A stretch of DNA of 43,993 nucleotides from Rhizobium ruizarguesonis (GTDB taxonomy: Bacteria; Pseudomonadota; Alphaproteobacteria; Rhizobiales; Rhizobiaceae), in the NCBI RefSeq assembly GCF_012349115.1, contig NZ_PQIG01000107.1, forward strand, positions 1 to 43,993, written 5' to 3'. This document shows, piece by piece, positions 38,077 through 43,993 of the stretch; position 1 is the stretch's first letter, and each line of letters starts with the position of its first letter. Position numbers and translations under genes: made by a program. The notes beneath the pieces were generated by a model that worked only from the letters and a program-made list of their open reading frames with translations, ran no database searches and was not told the origin of the DNA.

Positions 38077-38634
38077 TCAGGGCTGCAGTTCGGTATCCCA
38101 GTAGAGATAGTCGAGCCAGCTTTCATGCAGATAGTTTGGCGGGAACAGCCGGCCGTTATTGTGCAGATCCTGCACCGTCGGCTGGTAGGGCTTCTGCGCC
38201 GGGAACATGCCTGCCTGCTTCGGAAGCTTGCTGCCCTTGCGCAGATTGCAGGGCGAGCAGGCAGCCACGACATTCTGCCAGGTCGTCTCGCCGCCATGGG
38301 CGCGCGGGATGACGTGGTCGAAGGTCAAGTCGTCATGGGCGCCGCAATACTGGCATTCGAACCGGTCACGCAGGAAGACGTTGAACCGGGTGAAGGCGGG
38401 ATTGCGGGACGGCTGAACGTAAGTCTTCAGGCACACGACACTCGGAAGCCGCATCGAAAAGCTCGGCGAAGAAACCGAATGTTCATATTCTGCAATGATG
38501 TTCACACGGTCGAGAAATACCGCCTTGATCGCGTCCTGCCAGGACCACAACGACAAGGGGTAATAACTCAGTGGCCGGTAGTCAGCGTTCAGGACGAGCG
38601 CCGGCAGGGCCTGTGGGGAGACTGCAATCGTCAA
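38077..38634 (-). CDS. HNH endonuclease
   Basis: The 185-residue protein carries an HNH nuclease module in its second half: C94-x2-C97, D106-H107 (DHVIPRAHGG), N121 and C126-x2-C129, a zinc-bound beta-beta-alpha metal fold that cuts DNA. The N-terminal part (LVLNADYRPLSYYPLSLW) is shared by a conserved family in rhizobia and cyanobacteria. The start is TTG at 38634: AGGAG lies six bases before it, while upstream ATGs have poor signals and no family sequence. Role unknown (repair, restriction or mobile origin). Downstream of the AlkA-type gene on the same strand. Confidence 0.88.
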   Translation of the reverse strand: MTIAVSPQALPALVLNADYRPLSYYPLSLWSWQDAIKAVFLDRVNIIAEYEHSVSSPSFSMRLPSVVCLKTYVQPSRNPAFTRFNVFLRDRFECQYCGAHDDLTFDHVIPRAHGGETTWQNVVAACSPCNLRKGSKLPKQAGMFPAQKPYQPTVQDLHNNGRLFPPNYLHESWLDYLYWDTELQP

Positions 38635-38745
38635 GGGACTCTCCTGATCGATTCGGCATCTGCACCTGTATATTAGGCCGGTTGTTACAGGATTGTGAAG
38701 TCCAATAAATTCAGAGGATAAAGGCAATTTGAAGAGTGTTGCCGA

Positions 38746-39390
38746 TCAGCCGATCGGCACCATGTCACGGCGCATTTTCGTGGCGTAATAGGCCCAGAAA
38801 AGCCGTGCCGCCACCGAACGCCACGGCGACCAGACTTCCGCAAGCTGGGTCAGCGCCTTTGCCGGCGGCCGTGCTGCAAGACCGAATGCCGCTCCGACGG
38901 CATTCTGCAGCGCGACATCGCCGGCCGGGAAAACATCGGCATGGCCGCCGCAAAACATCAGATAGACCTCCGCCGTCCACGGACCGACGCCTTTCAGCGC
39001 GGTGAGTTCGCCAAGCGCTTCGCCCGGCGGCTTCAGGCAGAGCCCGGGGAGATCGAGGCGGCCGGAGGCGACCGCCTCGGCGATCCGCGACAGCGTCTCG
39101 GCCTTGGCGCGCGACAGGCCGAATTCGCGCCATGCCTCGGAGTGAAGCAGTGCGTAGCCTCCGGCGGTTAAAAGACCGTCCGCCGGCAGCATGCGCCGCC
39201 AGATCGCATCGGCGCTGGCGCGCGACACCATCTGCGAGACGATGATATGGGCAAGACCGGCAAAGCCGGGCTCACGCAGCCGCAGCGGAATAGGTCCGGC
39301 CTCCGCGACAATCGGCGCAAGACGTGGATCGAGGCGAAGCAGCGCTTCGAGCCCCTGCCTGACATCGTCTTCGTTGCGGATGATCTGCAT
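38746..39390 (-). CDS. DNA-3-methyladenine glycosylase II (AlkA-type, HhH-GPD)
   Basis: Base-excision repair enzyme that removes alkylated bases. The 214-residue protein has the helix-hairpin-helix LKGVGPWTAE (132-141) and the catalytic aspartate D158 in FPAGDVAL. The C-terminal half matches the HhH-GPD fold. The N-terminal AlkA_N domain of E. coli AlkA is not obvious, so it resembles the shorter form. ATG 39390 follows GAGGCAAA and is preferred over ATG 39423. It is divergent from gluQ with only 46 bases between starts. Confidence 0.93.
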   Translation of the reverse strand: MQIIRNEDDVRQGLEALLRLDPRLAPIVAEAGPIPLRLREPGFAGLAHIIVSQMVSRASADAIWRRMLPADGLLTAGGYALLHSEAWREFGLSRAKAETLSRIAEAVASGRLDLPGLCLKPPGEALGELTALKGVGPWTAEVYLMFCGGHADVFPAGDVALQNAVGAAFGLAARPPAKALTQLAEVWSPWRSVAARLFWAYYATKMRRDMVPIG

Positions 39391-39436
39391 TTTGCCTCGC
39401 AGTGGTTCAAAAGCCGAATCCATGGCAGAAGAAAGC

Positions 39437-40318
39437 ATGACCACGAGTGAGCGTCAAAAACCTGTCTTTCGTTTTGCGCCGAGCCCCAACGGGCCGTTGC
39501 ATCTCGGACATGCCCTCTCGGCCCTGCTGAACCGCGACATGGCCGAGGCCGAACAAGCACGCTTGCTGCTACGCATCGAAGATATCGATCAGACGCGCTG
39601 CACGCCCGAGTTCGAGGCCGGCATCCTTAGGGATCTCGAATGGCTTGATATCAGCTGGGAAAGCCCGGTGCGGCGCCAGTCGGACCATTTTCCCGAATAT
39701 CAGACGGCGCTGCACACGCTGATCGAGCGCGGGCTGGTCTATCCAGCCTTTCTGACGCGCGGCGAGGTGAAGGCGCGCGTCGCTGCCTACGAGGCGACTG
39801 GTGAATCCTGGCCGCGCGATCCCGACGGCACTCCGCATTATACCGCAAATGATCGCGAGCGTTCGGCAGACGAATGGCGGGACCTGCTGACCCCTGGGAA
39901 GAAACATGCCTGGCGGCTCGATATGCGCAAAGCGCTCGACCTGATCGGCGAGCTGCTGTTCTGGACGGAAACCGGCGACGGCAGGACAGGTGAGATCGCC
40001 GCCGAGCCCGACGTCTGGGGCGACGTCATCCTGTCGCGCTCGGATGCGCCGTCGAGCTATCATCTTTCCGTGGTCGTCGACGATGCGCTGCAGGGCGTCA
40101 CCCATGTCGTGCGTGGGCTCGACCTCTTCCACGCGACATCGGTGCACCGGCTGTTGCAGGTGCTGCTCGGCCTGCCGCAGCCGGTCTATCACCATCACCG
40201 TCTCATTCTTGGCGCGGATGGCCGCAAGCTTTCGAAAAGCCAAGGCGACACTGGGCTTGGCGAATTGCGCGCCCAGGGCATGTCAGGAGCGGATATTCGC
40301 CGCCTTGTCGGGCTCTGA
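39437..40318 (+). CDS. gluQ: Glutamyl-queuosine tRNA(Asp) synthetase (GluQ-RS)
   Basis: Transfers glutamate onto queuosine 34 of tRNA-Asp; a truncated paralogue of glutamyl-tRNA synthetase lacking the anticodon-binding domain. The 293-residue product has the HIGH-like motif HLGHA (22-26) in FAPSPNGPLHLGHA, and KLSKS near residue 265. Only one cysteine (C55) is visible, so the four-Cys zinc site described for the E. coli enzyme is missing. ATG 39437 is preceded by a purine-rich AGAAGAAAG; ATG 39422 is an alternative. The C-terminus overlaps the convergent YihY gene by 36 bases. Confidence 0.93.
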   Translation: MTTSERQKPVFRFAPSPNGPLHLGHALSALLNRDMAEAEQARLLLRIEDIDQTRCTPEFEAGILRDLEWLDISWESPVRRQSDHFPEYQTALHTLIERGLVYPAFLTRGEVKARVAAYEATGESWPRDPDGTPHYTANDRERSADEWRDLLTPGKKHAWRLDMRKALDLIGELLFWTETGDGRTGEIAAEPDVWGDVILSRSDAPSSYHLSVVVDDALQGVTHVVRGLDLFHATSVHRLLQVLLGLPQPVYHHHRLILGADGRKLSKSQGDTGLGELRAQGMSGADIRRLVGL

Positions 40319-41206
40319 CTGCCTTTCGACACGCTCTCTGCCGACGATCGAAAGCGTGTGGGAGAACATCCGGAAGACGCGGAACTTGATCAGCGCCGCA
40401 TTGATCTCCGCGCCGATGATGAAGATGACGCCGACCATGTAGAGGAAGATCAGCACGATCATGACAGAGGCGAGACCGGCATAGGTTGCCGTATAGTTGG
40501 CGAAGGTCACCAGGTAATAGGCAAAGATCAGCGCGCCGGCGAGCCAGAGAAGCAGCGTCAGCAGCACGCCGGGAATGACGTCGAAGACCCGCCGCTTGCC
40601 GGCTGGCAGCCAGAGATGCATGACCAGCAGTCCGACCGTCAGAACCACCAGCGTGCCGTAGATGCGCCAGCTGAAGACGATGTCGAGCGTATCGGCAAAC
40701 AGCGGAAACCACTTCCTGGCATAGTCGAGTGCCAGCGGCAGGGCGACGAGCAGGATGCTGATTGCCGCGAAGATGATGACCGCGATCAGCACGTAGCCCA
40801 GGCTGGCGAGACGCGTGAAATACCAGGGCCGCGTTTCCTGCACCCGGTAGGCGCGATTGAGCGAGATGCGTAGCGCCTCGACGCCGTTCGAGGCGAAATA
40901 GGCGGCCGCCAGCACCGAGATCGTCAGCAGCCCGCCGCGTGGAATGGTCAGCACCTGCAGCACCTGGTCGGCGAGCGGCTTGGCGATCGCCTCGGGCCAA
41001 GTGTCGAAGATCAGGTGGATGGCGGTCGAGGAAAACTGATCGGCGCCGAGGAAGTTTGCAAGCGCCGTGCCGAAGATCAGGAAGGGGAAAACTGCAAGCA
41101 GGCTTGAAAGCGCCACATGGCTTGCCATGGCGAAGCCGTCGTCCTCGACCATGTGACAGATCGCGTCATAGACCACCTCGTAGATCGTGCGCAGCACCTT
41201 CAGCAT
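40283..41206 (-). CDS. YihY/BrkB family inner-membrane protein
   Basis: The 307-residue protein has about six spans and the family pattern: HVALSSLLAVFPFLIFGTALA near the N-terminus, then LTISVLAAAYFASNGVEALRISLNRAY, and a C-terminal span block with NYTATYAGLASVMIVLIFLY. Despite its old label, it is not ribonuclease BN (that activity is RNase Z). Function unknown; some homologues relate to virulence or envelope. ATG 41206 follows GGAGA. It is divergent from the SDR gene across 75 bases and overlaps the gluQ end by 36 bases. Confidence 0.92.
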   Translation of the reverse strand: MLKVLRTIYEVVYDAICHMVEDDGFAMASHVALSSLLAVFPFLIFGTALANFLGADQFSSTAIHLIFDTWPEAIAKPLADQVLQVLTIPRGGLLTISVLAAAYFASNGVEALRISLNRAYRVQETRPWYFTRLASLGYVLIAVIIFAAISILLVALPLALDYARKWFPLFADTLDIVFSWRIYGTLVVLTVGLLVMHLWLPAGKRRVFDVIPGVLLTLLLWLAGALIFAYYLVTFANYTATYAGLASVMIVLIFLYMVGVIFIIGAEINAALIKFRVFRMFSHTLSIVGRERVERQSEPDKAANIRS

Positions 41207-41244
41207 TCTGTCTCCGGCTTTCAGATTGTATCCTCTGGCCGAAT

Positions 41245-41262
41245 ATGGGAAACGAGTCCCAT
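41245..41262. promoter_or_regulatory. Operator-like dyad between yihY and SDR genes
   Basis: ATGGGA-N6-TCCCAT, a perfect interrupted palindrome, about 20 bases before the SDR start and 39 bases before the yihY start. It could control both divergent genes; there is no regulator gene adjacent. Confidence 0.4.
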
Positions 41263-41281
41263 TTTGTACAGGAATCATTCC

Positions 41282-42115
41282 ATGGCGGAGCAGCGCACCA
41301 TCGTCGTGACCGGATGTTCGTCCGGTATCGGCGCTCATTGCGCGCGGGCGCTGAAAGCCGATGGCTGGCGTGTCTTCGCGACGGTGCGCAAGCCGGACGA
41401 TCTCAAGGGGCTGGAAGCGGAGGGCATCGAAGCCTTCCTGATGGATTATGCCAGGACCGAGACGATTTCCGATCTGGTCGGCGCGGTTCTGGAACGCAGC
41501 GGCGGTCGCATCGACGCACTCTTCAATAACGGCGCCTACGGCCAGCCGGGCGCTGTCGAGGATCTTTCGACGGCAACGCTGCGCGCACAGTTCGAGGCGA
41601 ATTTCTTCGGCTGGCATGAACTGACGCGGCAGGTCATTCCGCCGATGCGCAAACGTGGCCAAGGGCGGATCGTGCAATGCTCGTCGATCCTCGGCGTCGT
41701 CCCCTATCGCTATCGCGGCGCCTACACCGCTTCCAAATTCGCGCTCGAAGGCCTCAGCATCACCCTGCGCATGGAGCTGCAGGGCAGCGGCATCCATGTG
41801 AGCCTGATCGAACCGGGACCGATCGCCACGCGTTTCACCGCCAATGCGCTCGCAAAGATCAAAGAGCATATCGACCTCGAGAATTCGCCGCACGCGGTCG
41901 ATTACATCAGGCAACTGGCGAGACTCGACGGATCGGGACCGGTCAATCGCCACAAACTCGGCCCGGAAGCGGTCTATTCCGTATTGAAACACGCATTGAA
42001 CTCGAAAAATCCGAGGCCACATTATCCCGTAACGACTCCGGCTAAGCAGGGTATGTTCCTGAAGCGGCTGCTTCCGGCAGACCTCTTCTACCGCCTGATG
42101 CGCCGGACGGACTGA
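41282..42115 (+). CDS. SDR family NAD(P)-dependent oxidoreductase
   Basis: Classical short-chain dehydrogenase of 277 residues with a Rossmann fold. The cofactor motif TGCSSGIG sits at 10-17, NNGAYGQPG follows, the catalytic serine is in CSSILG, and Y148-x3-K152 (YTASK) completes the site. Its C-terminal third resembles the sterol/retinol-type long SDRs (for example 17-beta-HSD-like). Substrate unknown. ATG 41282 has an AGGAAT upstream. The HIG1-like gene follows 18 bases later, so the two may be cotranscribed. Confidence 0.93.
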   Translation: MAEQRTIVVTGCSSGIGAHCARALKADGWRVFATVRKPDDLKGLEAEGIEAFLMDYARTETISDLVGAVLERSGGRIDALFNNGAYGQPGAVEDLSTATLRAQFEANFFGWHELTRQVIPPMRKRGQGRIVQCSSILGVVPYRYRGAYTASKFALEGLSITLRMELQGSGIHVSLIEPGPIATRFTANALAKIKEHIDLENSPHAVDYIRQLARLDGSGPVNRHKLGPEAVYSVLKHALNSKNPRPHYPVTTPAKQGMFLKRLLPADLFYRLMRRTD

Positions 42116-42133
42116 CTGAGAAAGCTGAATACC

Positions 42134-42337
42134 ATGTCCACGGTCACCTATATCCTCGCGATCATCGTCATGGGCGTCGTCGCCCTCGTCCTGATCCGCG
42201 GTCTCTTCAACATGATGAAGGGCGGCGATCCCAACCTTTCCAACAAACTGATGCAGCTTCGTGTGCTGCTGCAGGCGATTGCCGTCATCCTGATCATGCT
42301 GACACTCTGGCTGACCGGCGGTGGCCGCCCGACCTGA
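42134..42337 (+). CDS. HIG1-like twin transmembrane protein
   Basis: The 67-residue protein has two predicted spans (about 3-25 and 44-62) joined by MMKGGDPNLSNKLMQLRV, matching the hypoxia-induced-gene-1 (HIG_1_N) family. In mitochondria such proteins stabilise respiratory supercomplexes; the bacterial role is unproven. It sits between the SDR gene and the cobalamin adenosyltransferase gene on the same strand, with 18- and 21-base gaps. Confidence 0.88.
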   Translation: MSTVTYILAIIVMGVVALVLIRGLFNMMKGGDPNLSNKLMQLRVLLQAIAVILIMLTLWLTGGGRPT

Positions 42338-42358
42338 CCAGACTTCAAGGGGGAAACC

Positions 42359-42937
42359 GTGGTCAAGCTCAACAAGATCTACACGAAAACAGGCGATGAC
42401 GGCACGACCGGGCTGGTGTCCGGCCCGCGCCGGCTCAAAGACGATCTGCGCATCGAGGCCTACGGTACGATCGACGAGGCCAATTCCGCGATCGGCCTGG
42501 CGCGGCTGTACACGGCCGGCTTGCCCGAACTCGACGCCATGCTGATGTCGATCCAGAACGACCTCTTCGATCTCGGCGCCGATCTCGCCACCCCTGACAC
42601 GGGTGAGCCGCCGGCCTACGAGCCGCTACGGATCATCGAGACGCAGGTCGACCGCGTCGAGCACGATATCGACCAGCTGAACGCCGGTCTGGAGCCGCTG
42701 AAATCCTTCATCCTGCCAGGCGGCAGCCCGGCCGCCGCACATCTGCATCTTGCCCGCACGATTGCGCGGCGCGCCGAACGTTTGATGGTGGCGCTTGCCC
42801 GCACCGACGGCGAAATCGTCGGCGAGCCGGCGATGAAATATGTCAACCGGCTCTCCGATTTCCTCTTCGTCGCCGCACGTCATGCAAACAACCGGGGTCA
42901 TGCGGATGTGCTTTGGGTTCCGGGAAAAAACAGATAG
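42359..42937 (+). CDS. Cob(I)yrinic acid a,c-diamide adenosyltransferase, PduO type
   Basis: Adds the adenosyl group from ATP to cob(I)alamin, forming the coenzyme for methylmalonyl-CoA mutase and similar enzymes. The 192-residue product has the PduO-type N-terminal motif KIYTKTGDDGTTGLVSG and the helical bundle end RLSDFLFVAARHAN. The start is GTG 42359 after AAGGGGGAAA. It is in the same run as the HIG1-like gene, 21 bases downstream. The start of the rhomboid gene is 33 bases beyond its stop. Confidence 0.94.
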   Translation: MVKLNKIYTKTGDDGTTGLVSGPRRLKDDLRIEAYGTIDEANSAIGLARLYTAGLPELDAMLMSIQNDLFDLGADLATPDTGEPPAYEPLRIIETQVDRVEHDIDQLNAGLEPLKSFILPGGSPAAAHLHLARTIARRAERLMVALARTDGEIVGEPAMKYVNRLSDFLFVAARHANNRGHADVLWVPGKNR

Positions 42938-42970
42938 GCTAGCCGCGATCACGATCGCCCGGGGGCCTTT

Positions 42971-43756
42971 ATGTTCATACCACTTCACGATGCCAACACG
43001 CTGAAACATATCAAGGTTCAGTGGGTGACACTCGCACTGATCGTACTGAATGTCGCGGCCTGGCTTTTGACCAGTTTTGAGAGTGAACAGGCAGCCCAGG
43101 CGACGACCGTCGGGCTCGGCTATATCCCGGCAATCGCCTTCGGCCACGCGGTGCTGGCGCAGGGGCTCGAAATCGTGCCGGAGCCGCTGACTTACCTCAC
43201 CTATGCCTTCGTCCACACCGGTTTCTGGCATCTCGCCGGCAACATGATCTTCCTCTGGGTCTTCGGCGACAATGTCGAGGATGCGATGGGACATCTGCGC
43301 TTCCTGATTTTCTATCTCGTTTGCGCAGCCGCCGGCGCGCTTTGCCACGGCCTGCTGACCATGACTTCGGAAGCGCCGCTGGTCGGCGCATCAGGGGCGG
43401 TCTCCGGCGTCGTTGCCGCCTATGTCATGGTGCATCCGCGCGTCCGGGTCTGGGTGCTGGTGTTTTTCCGTGTGCCGTTGCCCCTGCCGGCCTTCGTGCC
43501 GCTGCTTCTGTGGATCGGGCAGCAGTTCTTCATGCTGGCGATTGCACCTGACGGCGACGTTTCCTGGGGCGCGCATGTCGGCGGCATCCTTGCAGGGGCT
43601 TTCCTGATCCTGGTGTTGCGCCGGCCTGGTGTGCCGCTCTTCGACCGGCAGATCGTCACGCCCCGTGCCGTCAGAAACGACCCAGGCGCCGGCCCGGCCA
43701 TCGCGGCCGGCACGGACGGGCGAACGGCACAGCGATTTCCCTGGGGCCGTCGCTGA
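42971..43756 (+). CDS. Rhomboid family intramembrane serine protease
   Basis: Membrane protease of 261 residues cutting substrates within the bilayer. About six spans are visible. The first conserved loop is HTGFWHLAGNMIFLWVFGDNVED; the nucleophile is S141 in GASG (139-142); the catalytic histidine is H202 in WGAHVGG. The C-terminal extension beyond the last span is short and hydrophilic. It is 33 bases after the adenosyltransferase gene and 185 bases before etfB, and ends the run of plus-strand genes from the SDR. Confidence 0.94.
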   Translation: MFIPLHDANTLKHIKVQWVTLALIVLNVAAWLLTSFESEQAAQATTVGLGYIPAIAFGHAVLAQGLEIVPEPLTYLTYAFVHTGFWHLAGNMIFLWVFGDNVEDAMGHLRFLIFYLVCAAAGALCHGLLTMTSEAPLVGASGAVSGVVAAYVMVHPRVRVWVLVFFRVPLPLPAFVPLLLWIGQQFFMLAIAPDGDVSWGAHVGGILAGAFLILVLRRPGVPLFDRQIVTPRAVRNDPGAGPAIAAGTDGRTAQRFPWGRR

Positions 43757-43764
43757 CGACAATA

Positions 43765-43792
43765 TTGACGTGAACGTAAACGTCCATATATT
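43765..43792 (+). promoter_or_regulatory. Candidate etfB promoter with embedded 22-bp dyad
   Basis: TTGACG (43765-43770) and TATATT (43787-43792) with a 16-base spacer form a good promoter. The segment 43765-43786 is a near-symmetric dyad (TnGACGTnnAC / GTnnACGTCnA) between the two hexamers, where a regulator could bind. The closest pattern I know is that of MerR-type regulators of branched-chain amino-acid or fatty-acid catabolism (LiuR-like), which fits an electron-transfer flavoprotein gene; this is inference. Confidence 0.6.
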
Positions 43793-43941
43793 GCCGAGGC
43801 AAATTGCCTGCCGGCGTCATGGAAGCGTTGAATTTGGAGGAAAAACGCGTATCCATGTCGCCATTCGACAATCGGAGCGGCGCCCGAGCGCGCATTTTCT
43901 AAAAAGCCTCTGAAGCCAGTTTCTCCTGAAGGAAGGACCCC

Positions 43942-43993
43942 ATGAAGATACTCGTCCCAGTCAAACGGGTTGTCGACTACAACGTGAAGATCC
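43942..43993 (+). CDS. etfB: Electron transfer flavoprotein subunit beta (partial, 5' end)
   Basis: Only 17 codons are in the window (MKILVPVKRVVDYNVKI), preceded by AAGGAAGGA. This start is the ETF-beta family signature. ETF carries electrons from acyl-CoA and other dehydrogenases to the quinone pool; the alpha subunit gene would normally follow. The short fragment prevents a choice between housekeeping ETF and FixA. Confidence 0.8.
   Translation, partial: MKILVPVKRVVDYNVKI

Noticed and set aside
43855..43902. 15-codon leader ORF (MSPFDNRSG...) before etfB
   Set aside because: The GGAGGAA upstream is too far (about 13 bases) and there is no attenuator structure or codon enrichment to support a leader peptide.

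Overview
The window looks like core chromosome of an alphaproteobacterium of the Rhizobium etli / R. leguminosarum type. It is GC-rich with strong GC3 codon bias, carries DUF4167 next to prmC-prfA, a ptsP-lysC pair and an argJ-GNAT-mutT block, and contains palindromic intergenic repeats of the kind I associate with Rhizobium. The assignment rests on gene content and recognised protein families; no database search was run.

Layout. 1-424 is gene-poor. 425-5080: a membrane-anchored M23 peptidase converges on clpB at a shared terminator. 5333-12037 (minus strand): lysC, ptsP, prfA and prmC, then DUF4167 as its own unit with a very strong terminator. 12333-19627: ubiG; the minus-strand run comF, grxC, nitrilase/amidase, DUF1178; a methyltransferase; an orphan Flp pilin with a small membrane protein; and the overlapping run argJ, GNAT, mutT. 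19628-23750: a periplasmic parvulin PPIase divergent from secA, which has a good promoter and a UUCG terminator. 23881-28248: a polysaccharide flippase directly abutting a CelD-like acetyltransferase, converging on an acyl-CoA synthetase. 28467-31577: an aldo/keto reductase, then a TetR regulator divergent from an MFS transporter.

31666-34578 is the most accessory-looking part. It holds tRNA-Leu(CAA), a DUF3237 gene divergent from a LysR regulator, a small winged-helix-like gene, and a small exported protein whose frame is broken. 34579-43993: a CPA2 antiporter fused to a cyclic-nucleotide-binding domain, a YqaA/DedA membrane protein, dsbB, an HNH endonuclease, an AlkA-type glycosylase, GluQ-RS, YihY/BrkB, an SDR, a HIG1-like protein, a PduO-type cobalamin adenosyltransferase, a rhomboid protease, and the first 52 bases of etfB.

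How the genes work together. Several neighbours make functional sense: PrmC methylates the PrfA it is translationally coupled to; SecA and the PPIase serve export and folding; DsbB adds envelope disulfides; the flippase and CelD-like enzyme suggest a surface-glycan step; GrxC beside a Nit-type amidase suggests glutathione maintenance. No CRISPR array, insertion sequence, prophage or defence cassette was seen. The observations most worth following are regulatory (paired dyads between tetR and the MFS gene, a T-N11-A dyad at lysR/DUF3237, a dyad inside the etfB promoter), the antiporter-cNMP fusion, the frameshifted exported protein, and the families of palindromic repeats.
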